From assembly GCA_020638195.1 (NCBI GenBank), contig JACKJC010000001.1:237001-301000 (forward strand): a stretch of 64,000 bases of DNA. Direction: 5' to 3'. The position numbers and the translations under genes are program-made. Below, piece after piece: positions 51,276 to 59,152 of the stretch. The stretch is from Methylobacteriaceae bacterium. GTDB taxonomy: Bacteria > Pseudomonadota > Alphaproteobacteria > Rhizobiales > Beijerinckiaceae. Each line of letters starts with the position of its first letter. Within the stretch, counting starts at the first letter, position 1. Under the pieces are notes generated by a model. It was not told where the DNA came from and made no database searches. It saw nothing but the letters and a program-made list of their open reading frames with translations.

Positions 51276-51384
51276 GGCTCTCTCCTGTAAGTCGTCGCCT
51301 TGGCGTCTGGCGATGATTGGAGAGTAGCGGCGGGCGTCGCGGAGCGATGTGCCGCCGCGCACGGGGCGATTTCGCCCCTTCGCC

Positions 51385-51413
51385 TTGACGCGGCCTGCCG
51401 CCTCCCGTATAGC
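51385..51413 (+). promoter_or_regulatory. Sigma-70 promoter for rpmB
   Basis: TTGACG (51385-51390) and TATAGC (51408-51413) have a 17-bp spacer. A GGGGCGA...TCGCCCC palindrome lies just upstream (51363-51378). Confidence 0.6.
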
Positions 51414-51424
51414 GACGCATCCTT

Positions 51425-51446
51425 TTCGGCGGCTTCGGCCGCCGAA
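51425..51446 (+). promoter_or_regulatory. UUCG-capped hairpin at the 5' end of the rpmB leader
   Basis: TTCGGCGGC pairs perfectly with GCCGCCGAA around a TTCG loop closed by C-G, an ultra-stable RNA tetraloop. GGCTTTTCC follows. The predicted transcription start is only a few bases before it. It could be an attenuator or an mRNA-stabilising structure. Confidence 0.5.
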
Positions 51447-51564
51447 GGCTTTTCCATGCATCCATGAGCAATGGAACTGGAGCAGCCCGCCGCCCGCACA
51501 GCGCGCAAGGACGAGAACTTTCACCCCGGCCTTGCCGGGACGACCCGAGATCACGGAGCTACCC

Positions 51565-51855
51565 ATGTCCCGCCGCTGCGAACTGACCGGCAAGGCCGTC
51601 CAGACCGGCAACCTCGTCAGCCACTCGAACCGCAAGACGCGCACGCGCTTCCTGCCGAACCTGTGCAACGTCACGCTGATGTCCGAAGCGCTCCAGCGCC
51701 CGGTGCGCCTGCGCATCGCTGCGGCCGCGCTGCGCTCGGTCGAGCATCGTGGCGGCATCGACGCTTTCCTCGTCAAGGCCCGCGACGAAGAGCTGTCGAT
51801 CGGCGCCCGCGCGCTCAAGCGCGAGATCGTGAAGAAGCAGGCCGCCAGCGCCTGA
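51565..51855 (+). CDS. rpmB: 50S ribosomal protein L28
   Basis: A 96-residue protein starting MSRRCELTGKAVQTGNLVSHSNRKTRTRFLPNL in pieces, the alphaproteobacterial L28 type. The start is the ATG at 51565. It has its own promoter, a long 5' leader of about 145 bases and an intrinsic terminator, so it is a single-gene unit. In relatives it commonly neighbours the DUF3108 gene, which here is 47 kb away. Confidence 0.96.
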   Translation: MSRRCELTGKAVQTGNLVSHSNRKTRTRFLPNLCNVTLMSEALQRPVRLRIAAAALRSVEHRGGIDAFLVKARDEELSIGARALKREIVKKQAASA

Positions 51856-51893
51856 TTTTCCGAACCCGAGCGAAAACAAACGGAAGATTGAGA

Positions 51894-51921
51894 ACGCCGG
51901 CGCGCACTCGTGCGCCGGCGT
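51894..51921 (+). terminator. Intrinsic terminator after rpmB
   Basis: ACGCCGGCGC (51894-51903) pairs with GCGCCGGCGT (51912-51921), followed by TTTTTG. Confidence 0.8.
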
Positions 51922-52119
51922 TTTTGTTCGTCTCCGCATAGGTTTATGCGGCCACGCACATTTTGAATAATTCCTTCGGCGTGTTTTGACATTAAGTCGC
52001 GTTAGAGATGGCGACGAAATCATGTCAGCCGTAAATTCTGCCTTTGACGCCGTTTACTGGCGCCGCCCGCCATTTGCGGGGCCGCCGCCCGTATTCGTGC
52101 CAAAGGGGATTGGGCGGCG

Positions 52120-53136
52120 ATGGAAGCCAAACGCATATGGTGTGTCCGCGCGGGGGCGAGCGGCGAAGCCGATTTTCTTTTTCTGAAACGCAATCAGGTC
52201 GCCATGTCTTTCGAGGATATGGGCGGCGATGTCGCAAGCCTTCCGGCGGCGCGCGACGCATTCAAGGAAGCTTTCGCGCGGGCGGCGCCGGCCGCGCGCG
52301 CCAGCTCGATCCCGATTTCGGCCGGCCAGCTCTATCGCTTCGTGCACGAGATGCGGATCGGCGACAATGTGATCTATCCGCGCAAGTCGGATCGCACGGT
52401 GCGCTGGGGCGAGGTCGTCGCCCCCTATGTGTTCGACACCGACGATTTGAACGAGTTCGGCCATCGACGCGGCGTGCGCTGGATCGGCAAGCTGTCGCGC
52501 GACAGCTTCTCGCAGGGCGCGCTCTATGAACTGGGCTCCGCGCTCACTTTCTTCGAGGTTAAATCCTTCGCCGAGGAGTTCCGCGAGAAGTTCGCCGATC
52601 CCGATAATGTCGCTGAAGTCCGGACCTCGCCCGCGCAGGACGAGACGGAGGACGGCGTGCTGCGCGACATCGAGGAGACGACGCGCGATTTCATCTCCAA
52701 GCGCATCAAGACCGACCTCAAGGGCAGCGCGCTCGAACCCTTCGTCGCCTCGCTGTTCCGCGCGATGGGCTACAATGCGCGCGCCACACGCGCCGTGCGC
52801 GACGACGGGATCGACGTGATCGCGCATCGCGACGAGCTAGGCATCGAGCCGCCGATCCTCAAGATTCAGGTGAAGTCGCACGACGCCAATATCTGCGCTG
52901 ATCACGTCAAGGCGTTCTACGCCATGGTGCAGGAGCGCGACGTCGGCATTTTCATAACCACGGGAGATTACACCGCGAGCGCAGCGAGCTTCGCGCGCTC
53001 GAAGGGCAATCTGAAACTGATCGACGGCTCGGGCTTCGTCGAACTGATCCAGAAATACTACGACCGTCTCGACATGGTCTCGCGCGAGACGATCCGGCTA
53101 CGGCGCGTACTGGTGCCGGACGCCCAGTCCGCTTGA
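52120..53136 (+). CDS. Mrr-type restriction endonuclease with N-terminal PUA/EVE-like domain
   Basis: A 338-residue protein. The N-terminal part (about 1-150) looks like the modified-base-reading PUA/EVE-type domain seen in McrB/Mrr systems: IWCVRAGASGEADFLFLKRNQVAMSF, then MRIGDNVIYPRKSDRTVRWGEVVAPYVF. The C-terminal Mrr catalytic domain holds ALEPFVASLFRAMGYNARATRAVRDDGIDVIAHRDELG (pieces) and the nuclease motif D...LKIQVKSHD. It is a probable type IV enzyme that cuts DNA with foreign methylation. No methyltransferase is beside it. The domain assignment of the N-terminus is inference. Confidence 0.8.
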   Translation: MEAKRIWCVRAGASGEADFLFLKRNQVAMSFEDMGGDVASLPAARDAFKEAFARAAPAARASSIPISAGQLYRFVHEMRIGDNVIYPRKSDRTVRWGEVVAPYVFDTDDLNEFGHRRGVRWIGKLSRDSFSQGALYELGSALTFFEVKSFAEEFREKFADPDNVAEVRTSPAQDETEDGVLRDIEETTRDFISKRIKTDLKGSALEPFVASLFRAMGYNARATRAVRDDGIDVIAHRDELGIEPPILKIQVKSHDANICADHVKAFYAMVQERDVGIFITTGDYTASAASFARSKGNLKLIDGSGFVELIQKYYDRLDMVSRETIRLRRVLVPDAQSA

Positions 53137-53184
53137 AGGCGGAGGTATCAAAGCAGCGAGCGCTTGATTGCGGACGAACGAAAA

Positions 53185-53207
53185 CAGCCGGCGGAGGCCG
53201 CCGGCTG
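53185..53207 (-). terminator. Intrinsic terminator of rpmF
   Basis: CAGCCGGCGG pairs with CCGCCGGCTG around AGG; read on the minus strand it is followed by TTTT. Confidence 0.8.
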
Positions 53208-53229
53208 CTTCGAAACGCCGGAAGGAGGC

Positions 53230-53421
53230 TTACGCTTCCTGGGAAGCCTTGGGCTTGAGAATCTGGCGGCCGCGATACATGCCGGTCTTCAGATCGACAT
53301 GGTGCGGGCGGCGCAGTTCGCCGGAATCCTTGTCCTCGACATAGGTCGGGGCGGCGAGCGCGTCGGCCGAACGGCGGAAGCCGCGCTTCATCGGGGAGGT
53401 TTTTCTCTTCGGAACAGCCAT
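53230..53421 (-). CDS. rpmF: 50S ribosomal protein L32
   Basis: A 63-residue protein, AVPKRKTSPMKRGFRRSADALAAPTYVEDKDSGELRRPHHVDLKTGMYRGRQILKPKASQEA in short pieces. It lacks zinc-ribbon cysteines, as is usual in alphaproteobacteria. The ATG at 53421 is preferred to an in-frame start at 53433. mtgA lies 178 bases upstream in the same direction, and a terminator follows. Confidence 0.95.
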   Translation of the reverse strand: MAVPKRKTSPMKRGFRRSADALAAPTYVEDKDSGELRRPHHVDLKTGMYRGRQILKPKASQEA

Positions 53422-53599
53422 TTGAAACTCCATTGTCCCGCAAGACGGGGCTTGCCCGGCACACGCTTCCTCTGCAATTGACGGCCGCGCATCGAACGCA
53501 CGCCGCCATCGCTCCGGCGCGCGGGCGGGACGGTGGCGGGCTCATAGCCCAAAAACTCCGGCTGCGCCACCCTTAACCGCAGAAAATGGCGTTCAATCG

Positions 53600-54295
53600 T
53601 CATTTCAGGCAATCGAGCCACGGCCCCGCGTCCGCGAGCCGCCCCATCACACGACGTGCGTGGCGGGCCTGCGCGCGCGTGGGGCGCTGCGGGCGGCGCA
53701 GGATCGGGTTCGGCAGCGCGGCGGCCATCAGGGCGGCCTGATGGTGCGTGAGCGTCGCCGCCGTACGCCTGAAATCGGCGCGGGCGGCCGCCTCCGCGCC
53801 AAAGACGCCGTCCGGCCCCCATTCGGCGATGTTGAGATAGACCTCCATGATCCGCCGCTTTGGCCAGACGAGGTCCAGCACAAGGGCGAGCGGGATCTCG
53901 ACCGCCTTGCGGATCGCGCTGCGCGCGGGCCACAGAAACAGGTTCTTGACCACTTGCATCGTAATGGTGGAGGCGCCGCGCGATGGTCCATCCTCGTCGT
54001 CGAGAACCTCGCCGAGCGCATCCCAGTCGACCCCGTGGTGACGGCAGAATTTGGCGTCCTCCGACATGACGACCGACGCGACGAGCGCCGGGGAGATGCG
54101 ATCGAGTGACGCGTAGTCCCGCACGACAGGCCGTCCCGTGACGTAGCGCGCCAGCATCAGCGTGGAGACGGGCGGCGCGAAACGCCACAGGATCATCAGC
54201 CCCGCCAGCGCCAGCAACGCGACGACGGCCGCCCGCAACGCCAGCCGGAGCGCGCACCCTATCATACCCGCACCCTGTCCCGGCGCCTGCGCCAT
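53600..54295 (-). CDS. mtgA: Monofunctional peptidoglycan glycosyltransferase
   Basis: A 231-residue GT51 enzyme that polymerises lipid II into glycan strands. An N-terminal membrane helix (about 18-38) is followed by the catalytic motif VVMSEDAKFCRHHGVDWDAL with the Glu, then GASTITMQVVKNLFLWPARS and KRRIMEVYLNIAEWGPDGVFGAEAAA. An ATG ten residues further in is a possible start. It lies near rpmF and ispA, a normal arrangement. Confidence 0.93.
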   Translation of the reverse strand: MAQAPGQGAGMIGCALRLALRAAVVALLALAGLMILWRFAPPVSTLMLARYVTGRPVVRDYASLDRISPALVASVVMSEDAKFCRHHGVDWDALGEVLDDEDGPSRGASTITMQVVKNLFLWPARSAIRKAVEIPLALVLDLVWPKRRIMEVYLNIAEWGPDGVFGAEAAARADFRRTAATLTHHQAALMAAALPNPILRRPQRPTRAQARHARRVMGRLADAGPWLDCLK

Positions 54296-54412
54296 TGCCG
54301 CCTCCCGGGGCGAGGGTTGACCGATCGATGGCGCAGGAGCAAGCGCGGCCGTCGCTGGGATACGCGGCCTTAACGCGACAGCGGCATGATTTCAGGTATT
54401 GCTGGCGGCCAC

Positions 54413-54823
54413 ATGTTCTCCAAAACTTCTCTCGGTCTCGCCATTTCCGCGCTGGGCGTCGCCTTCGGCGTGCTGATCGTCCGTCATCCCGAGGGGCTGA
54501 GAGCCCCGCTTTGGGTCGCGCTCGCGGCGATGGGCGCCTTCGTCGCGGCGGGGATCGTCATCGTCGCGGAGGATCGCGGCGCATTTCGCCTGCGCCAGTT
54601 CGCCATTTTCTGCCTGCTGCTGGCCATGCTGGCGCCGCCCGCCTGGGTCGCGCTCGGCGAAGGCGCGCGCGCCTGCGTCGGCGGAATCGGCTTCGGCGGC
54701 GCGGGGATCGGCGGCGCCGTCTCGGATTTCGCCTGTCGCGCGGGCTTTGGGGTCGGCGCGGCCTTCGTCGTACTTTTGATCGCCGGGTTCCTCTACCACT
54801 GGAAGCGCGGCAAACCGATGTAG
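54413..54823 (+). CDS. Small multi-helix membrane protein of unknown function
   Basis: A 136-residue protein with four predicted membrane helices: GLAISALGVAFGVLIV, APLWVALAAMGAFVAAGIVIVA, FAIFCLLLAMLAPPAWVAL and GVGAAFVVLLIAGFLYHW. A Gly-rich loop between the last two carries two cysteines (ARACVGG and DFACRAG). An ATG at 54386 would add nine residues. I do not recognise a family. It lies between mtgA, which is divergent, and ispA. Confidence 0.6.
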   Translation: MFSKTSLGLAISALGVAFGVLIVRHPEGLRAPLWVALAAMGAFVAAGIVIVAEDRGAFRLRQFAIFCLLLAMLAPPAWVALGEGARACVGGIGFGGAGIGGAVSDFACRAGFGVGAAFVVLLIAGFLYHWKRGKPM

Positions 54824-54894
54824 CGGGCAGCGCCGCCTTGACCGGCAGGACCCGATCGGGCAAGCGGGTCGGGAATGTTGGGGAGCCCCTGCGC

Positions 54895-55827
54895 ATGACC
54901 GAACGCGCGACCGCAAGTCTGTTTCGAACCCGGCTCGACGAAGTCGCCGCGGAGACCGAGACCATGCTCGACACGCTGCTGTCGCCGCTGGTGCGCACAG
55001 GCGAGATCGAGCGCCCCGCGCGCCTGCTCGAATCCATGCGTTACGCGAGTCTTGGCGGCGGCAAGCGCCTGCGGCCCTTTCTGGTGGTAGAGAGCGCGCG
55101 TCTGTTCGGCGCCGAGGGAGAGGGCGTGCTGCGCGCCGCCGCGGCGCTTGAAATGGTGCATTGCTATTCGCTCGTGCACGACGACCTGCCGGCGATGGAC
55201 GACGACGATCTGCGGCGTGGCCGGCCGACGGCGCACAAGGCCTTCGACGAGGCGACCGCCATTCTCGCCGGCGATGGCCTTCTGACCTACGCCTTCGACG
55301 TTCTGGCCGATGGCGCGACACACAAGGACGCGGCCGTGCGCGCCGATCTCGTGCTGGGGCTCGCGCGCGCCGCCGGGCTCGGCGGCATGGTCGGCGGGCA
55401 GGCGCTCGACCTCGAGGCCGAAAAGGCGACCGCGCCCCATCAGCCTCAGGCGATCATGACCTTGCAGGCGATGAAGACCGGCGCCCTGCTGCTCTACGCC
55501 GTCGAAGCTGGCGCGCGCATCGGCGGCGCGAACGCCGACCAGCGCGCCGCGCTCGTCAAATACGGCCGCGCGCTCGGCGCTTGCTTTCAGGTCGCCGACG
55601 ACATTCTCGACGCGGAAGGCGACGAGGCGGCGCTGGGAAAACGCGCCGGCAAGGACGCCGGCCGCAACAAGGCGACGCTCGTCTCTGCATTGGGCATCGA
55701 CGCCGCGCGAGAGCGCCGCGACACACTCGCCATCGACGCGATCGAGGCGCTGGAGGAAGGCGGTTTCGGCGAAAAGGCCGCGGTTCTCGCGGAAGCCGCG
55801 CGCTTTACCGCCGCGCGTCGCAGCTGA
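54895..55827 (+). CDS. ispA: Farnesyl/geranyl diphosphate synthase
   Basis: A 310-residue polyprenyl synthetase building C15/C20 isoprenoid diphosphates for ubiquinone and undecaprenol. The first Asp-rich motif is VHDDLPAMDDDDLRRGRP, and the second is FQVADDILDAEGD. GGKRLRPFLVVESA and GGQALDLEAE are also typical. I took the ATG at 54895, which is the first with the normal N-terminus. A repeat-free 71-base gap separates it from the membrane protein gene. Confidence 0.92.
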   Translation: MTERATASLFRTRLDEVAAETETMLDTLLSPLVRTGEIERPARLLESMRYASLGGGKRLRPFLVVESARLFGAEGEGVLRAAAALEMVHCYSLVHDDLPAMDDDDLRRGRPTAHKAFDEATAILAGDGLLTYAFDVLADGATHKDAAVRADLVLGLARAAGLGGMVGGQALDLEAEKATAPHQPQAIMTLQAMKTGALLLYAVEAGARIGGANADQRAALVKYGRALGACFQVADDILDAEGDEAALGKRAGKDAGRNKATLVSALGIDAARERRDTLAIDAIEALEEGGFGEKAAVLAEAARFTAARRS

Positions 55828-55859
55828 CTCGACCGCGGCTTTCGCGGAGGGACCGCATC

Positions 55860-56303
55860 ATGACGCGTATCATTGCGTTGAAGGCCGAAGATTTCGAGGA
55901 ATGGCTGCCGCTGTGGCGCGGCTACCAGACGTTCTACAAGGTCGACATCGACGAGGCGACGACGCGCACGACCTTCGCGCGCCTGACCGGCGGAGCCGAG
56001 CCCATGGGCGCGTTTCTGGCGCGCGACGATGCCGGCAAGGCGATCGGCATGGTGCATTGGATCATGCATCGCTCGTGCTGGACGACAGGCGATTATTGCT
56101 ACCTGCAGGACCTGTTCGTCGCGCCCGACATTCGCGGCGGCGGCGTGGGGCGCAAGCTGATCGATGCCGTCTATGACATCGCCCAGAAGCACGTGTGTTC
56201 GCGCGTGTGGTGGCTGACGCACGAGACCAACGTGCAGGCGATGATCCTGTACGACAAGGTCGCGACCAAGTCGGGCTTCGTGCAATATGTGAAGCGGTTC
56301 TAG
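55860..56303 (+). CDS. GNAT-family N-acetyltransferase
   Basis: A 147-residue acetyltransferase. The acetyl-CoA motif is YLQDLFVAPDIRGGGVGRKLIDAVYDIA, followed by VWWLTHETNVQAMILYDKVATKSGFVQY. The substrate is not evident. The ATG at 55860 follows GGAGGGACC, a strong ribosome-binding site. It lies 32 bases after ispA and may be co-transcribed. Confidence 0.88.
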   Translation: MTRIIALKAEDFEEWLPLWRGYQTFYKVDIDEATTRTTFARLTGGAEPMGAFLARDDAGKAIGMVHWIMHRSCWTTGDYCYLQDLFVAPDIRGGGVGRKLIDAVYDIAQKHVCSRVWWLTHETNVQAMILYDKVATKSGFVQYVKRF

Positions 56304-56320
56304 CCGTTCGCATTATCACG

Positions 56321-56439
56321 CCGTCATTGCGAGTGCGGCGAAGCAATCCATCCCCGGGCGAATCATCCGGGGATGGATTGCTTCGTCGCTTCAGGTGAAC
56401 CCGCGATGCGGCTTCACCCGAGCTCCTCGCAATTACGGG
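56321..56439. repeat. Palindromic repeat between the GNAT gene and ispG
   Basis: The element starts CCGTCATTGCGAGTGCGGCG. It holds a perfect 17-bp stem, AAGCAATCCATCCCCGG (56341-56357) with 56367-56383. It ends with a degenerate TCGCAATTACGGG. Confidence 0.8.
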
Positions 56440-56454
56440 CAAGTTCGTAAGCGC

Positions 56455-57747
56455 CTATTCCGCCGCCTTCGCGCCCTCGCCAAACCGGCGTTCGACATAG
56501 TCTTCGACGATCTGCTTGAACTCGTCCGCAATGCCGGCGCCGCGAAGGGTCATCGCCTTCTTGCCGTCGATGAAGACGGGCGCGGCCGGCGCCTCGCCGG
56601 TGCCCGGCAGCGAAATGCCGATGTCGGCGTGCTTGCTTTCGCCGGGTCCGTTCACGATGCAGCCCATGACCGCGACATTGAGCGTTTCGACGCCAGCGTA
56701 TTTCTTCTTCCACTCCGGCATGGAAACGCGGATGTGGTCCTGGATGTCGCGCGCAAGTTCCTGAAACACGGTCGAGGTCGTGCGACCGCAGCCCGGACAG
56801 GCGGCCACCAGCGGCACGAAAGTCCGAAAACCCATGGTCTGCAGGATTTCCTGCGCGACCTTCACTTCCAGCGTGCGGTCGCCGCCGGGCTCGGGCGTCA
56901 ACGAGACGCGGATCGTGTCGCCGATGCCTTCCTGCAGGAGCACGCCGAGCGCGGCGGACGAGGCGACGACGCCTTTCGAGCCCATGCCGGCCTCGGTGAG
57001 GCCGAGATGCAGCGCATAGTCCGAGCGCTGGGCAAGCATGCGATAGACCGAGATCAGCCCCTGCACCGCCGAGACTTTCGCGGACAGGATGATGCGGTCC
57101 TTCGGCAGGCCAATTTCCTGCGCGAGATCGGCGGACATGAGCGCCGACTGGACCAGCGCCTCACGCGTGACGGCTTGCGCGTCGATGGGGCGCGACGACT
57201 TGGCGTTGCGATCCATCAGGACCGTGAGCATCTCCTGATCGAGCGAGCCCCAGTTGGCGCCGATGCGCACGGTCTTGCCGTGCTTGATCGCCATTTCGAC
57301 GATGGCGGCGAACTGCCGGTCCTTCTTCTCCTTGAAGCCGACATTGCCGGGATTGATGCGATATTTGTCGAGCGCCTCGGCGCAGGCCGGGTGATCGGCG
57401 AGCAGCTTGTGGCCGATATAGTGGAAATCGCCGACGAGCGGCGTGTCGACGCCCATCCGCGCGAGACGGTCGCGGATATGCGGCACGGCGGCGGCCGCCT
57501 CGTCGCGGTCGACGGTGATGCGCACCAGTTCCGAGCCCGCCTGCGCGAGCGCGGCCACCTGCCGCGTCGTGCTCTCGACGTCGGCGGTATCCGTGTTGGT
57601 CATGGACTGCACGACGATCGGCGCGCCGCCTCCCACGCGCACGGCGCCCTTGCCGGCGCCGACGACAACGCCGGTCGTGCGGTGACGCGCCGCCGGTTCG
57701 GCGGCGATGGGCTCAGGCAGGCAGGCGGTGTCGATCGCTTCGGTCAT
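56455..57747 (-). CDS. ispG: 4-hydroxy-3-methylbut-2-en-1-yl diphosphate synthase (flavodoxin)
   Basis: A 430-residue [4Fe-4S] enzyme of the methylerythritol phosphate isoprenoid pathway. The N-terminal TIM barrel starts GAPIVVQSMTNTDTADVESTTRQ. The cluster ligands are in ACPGCGRTTSTVFQELA and VAVMGCIVNGPGESKHADIG. It lies 48 bases downstream of the Fur-family gene in the same direction, so read-through from that promoter is possible. Confidence 0.95.
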   Translation of the reverse strand: MTEAIDTACLPEPIAAEPAARHRTTGVVVGAGKGAVRVGGGAPIVVQSMTNTDTADVESTTRQVAALAQAGSELVRITVDRDEAAAAVPHIRDRLARMGVDTPLVGDFHYIGHKLLADHPACAEALDKYRINPGNVGFKEKKDRQFAAIVEMAIKHGKTVRIGANWGSLDQEMLTVLMDRNAKSSRPIDAQAVTREALVQSALMSADLAQEIGLPKDRIILSAKVSAVQGLISVYRMLAQRSDYALHLGLTEAGMGSKGVVASSAALGVLLQEGIGDTIRVSLTPEPGGDRTLEVKVAQEILQTMGFRTFVPLVAACPGCGRTTSTVFQELARDIQDHIRVSMPEWKKKYAGVETLNVAVMGCIVNGPGESKHADIGISLPGTGEAPAAPVFIDGKKAMTLRGAGIADEFKQIVEDYVERRFGEGAKAAE

Positions 57748-57781
57748 GGTCTTGTCTTCACTCGTCTTCGGCGGAGGTCCC

Positions 57782-57798
57782 TGGACCGCGAGCCTTCA
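57782..57798 (+). repeat. Second copy of the TGGACCGCGAGCCTTCA repeat
   Basis: These 17 bases are identical to 34285-34301. Here they overlap the stop codon of the zur-like gene. Confidence 0.55.
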
Positions 57799-58272
57799 CG
57801 CCACATCCTTCGTGGCGCAGTCGGCGCAGCGGCCGGCTATTTCTATGATCTGGGCGCGGGGCGCAAATCCGAGCTTGTCCGCGACATCGGCGACGTCGGC
57901 GGCGAGCGCGGGCGACGTCGCTTCATCGACATGGCCGCAGCCGTCGCAGATCAGGAAGGCGACGGGCTCGCTGGCTTCGTGGCTGTGCCCACAGGCCAGA
58001 AAGGCGTTGCGGGAGGCGAGCCGATGGACGAGCCCCTGCTCCACCAGAAAATCGAGGGCGCGATAGACCTGGGTCGGCGCCGGGCGTCGGCCCACGGACG
58101 CCGCCAGAAGGTCGATCATCTCATAGGCGCCGATCGGGCGGCGCGCCTGCTCGAGGATGTCGAGAACCGCCTTGCGGCCCGGCGTCAGCCGCCTGCCGGG
58201 GGCGGGGCCTCCGGCCGCGTCTTGCGCATGGTCGTGATCATCATCGTGGTCGTGCCGGGTGCGGCGCATCAT
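57796..58272 (-). CDS. zur: Fur-family regulator, probably Zur
   Basis: A 158-residue metal-responsive repressor. A His/Asp-rich N-terminus (HDHDDDHDH) is followed by a winged helix (LTPGRKAVLDILEQARRPIGAYEMIDLL) and a dimerisation domain. Metal ligands are in LACGHSHEASEPVAFLICDGCGHVDEA and GRCADCATKDVA; the two CxxC pairs fit the structural zinc site of Zur/Fur. The His-rich start is not usual. I chose the ATG at 58272 because an ideal -10 box lies just before it. The zinc rather than iron assignment is inferred. Confidence 0.75.
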   Translation of the reverse strand: MMRRTRHDHDDDHDHAQDAAGGPAPGRRLTPGRKAVLDILEQARRPIGAYEMIDLLAASVGRRPAPTQVYRALDFLVEQGLVHRLASRNAFLACGHSHEASEPVAFLICDGCGHVDEATSPALAADVADVADKLGFAPRAQIIEIAGRCADCATKDVA

Positions 58273-58283
58273 AATGCCATTAT
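58271..58283 (-). promoter_or_regulatory. Palindrome and promoter at the zur start
   Basis: ATAATGCCATTAT is a palindrome with 5-bp arms. On the minus strand a perfect TATAAT overlaps it (58284-58279). The distance would put the transcription start at or next to the ATG at 58272, so the mRNA may be leaderless and self-repressed. Confidence 0.45.
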
Positions 58284-58366
58284 AGCGTGGTGCTAAGACA
58301 TTTCGAACCATCGCTTTCAGGCATGCGGCGCCATATATTGCGTCGCATCAATTTCAGGAGATCGCC

Positions 58367-59152
58367 ATGTCCCTCGCCAAGCGCAACGCCGTCGTCACGG
58401 GCTCCACTTCCGGCATCGGTCTCGCCTACGCCCGAGCTCTGGCGGCCGAAGGCGCCAATGTCCTCATCAACGGTTTCGGCGACAAGGACGCTATCGAAAA
58501 GGAGCGTTCGGGCATTGAGAAGGATTTCGGCGTGAAATGCGTCTACGACGGCGCCGACATGTCGAAGCCCGCCGAAATCGCCGCCATGATCGCCCATGCG
58601 GAGAAGGCGCTGGGATCGGTCGACGTGCTCGTCAACAATGCCGGCATCCAGTTCGTGTCGCCGGTCGAGGATTTCCCGATCGAGAAATGGGACCAGATCA
58701 TTGCGATCAACCTGTCCTCCGCCTTCCATACGATCCGCGCGGCCGTGCCCGGCATGAAGGCGCGCAAGTGGGGCCGTATCATCAATACGGCGTCGGCCCA
58801 TTCGCTCGTCGCCTCGCCGTTCAAGTCGGCTTATGTGTCCGCCAAGCACGGCATCGCCGGCCTGACAAAGACGATCGCGCTCGAAGTCGCGACCTTCGGC
58901 GTGACCGTCAATTGCATCTCGCCCGGCTATGTCTGGACGCCGCTTGTCGAAAAGCAGATCCCGGACACGATGAAGGCGCGCAACATGACCAAGGAGCAGG
59001 TCATGAATGACGTGCTCTTGGCGGCCCAGCCGACCAAGCAATTCGTCACCGTCGAGCAGGTCGCGGCTCTCGCTGTGTTCCTGTGCTCCGACAGCGCCTC
59101 GCAGATCACCGGCGCCAACATTTCGATGGACGGCGGCTGGACTGCCGCATGA
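58367..59152 (+). CDS. bdhA: 3-hydroxybutyrate dehydrogenase
   Basis: A 261-residue short-chain dehydrogenase that oxidises 3-hydroxybutyrate to acetoacetate, usually in polyhydroxybutyrate turnover. The cofactor motif is VVTGSTSGIGLAYARALAAEG, NNAG is in VDVLVNNAGIQFVSPVEDFP, and the catalytic Tyr/Lys pair is in SAYVSAKHGIAGLTK. The specific LKRNAVVTGST and HSLVASPFKSAY segments fit this enzyme rather than a generic SDR. Its stop overlaps the patatin start by four bases. Confidence 0.93.
   Translation: MSLAKRNAVVTGSTSGIGLAYARALAAEGANVLINGFGDKDAIEKERSGIEKDFGVKCVYDGADMSKPAEIAAMIAHAEKALGSVDVLVNNAGIQFVSPVEDFPIEKWDQIIAINLSSAFHTIRAAVPGMKARKWGRIINTASAHSLVASPFKSAYVSAKHGIAGLTKTIALEVATFGVTVNCISPGYVWTPLVEKQIPDTMKARNMTKEQVMNDVLLAAQPTKQFVTVEQVAALAVFLCSDSASQITGANISMDGGWTAA

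Noticed and set aside
51349..51564. Upstream extension of rpmB as coding sequence
   Set aside because: The frame is open, but the known L28 N-terminus starts at 51565 and a promoter lies within the extension.
56395..58296. A 633-residue open frame antisense to ispG and zur
   Set aside because: Shadow of two genes with strong motifs on the other strand.
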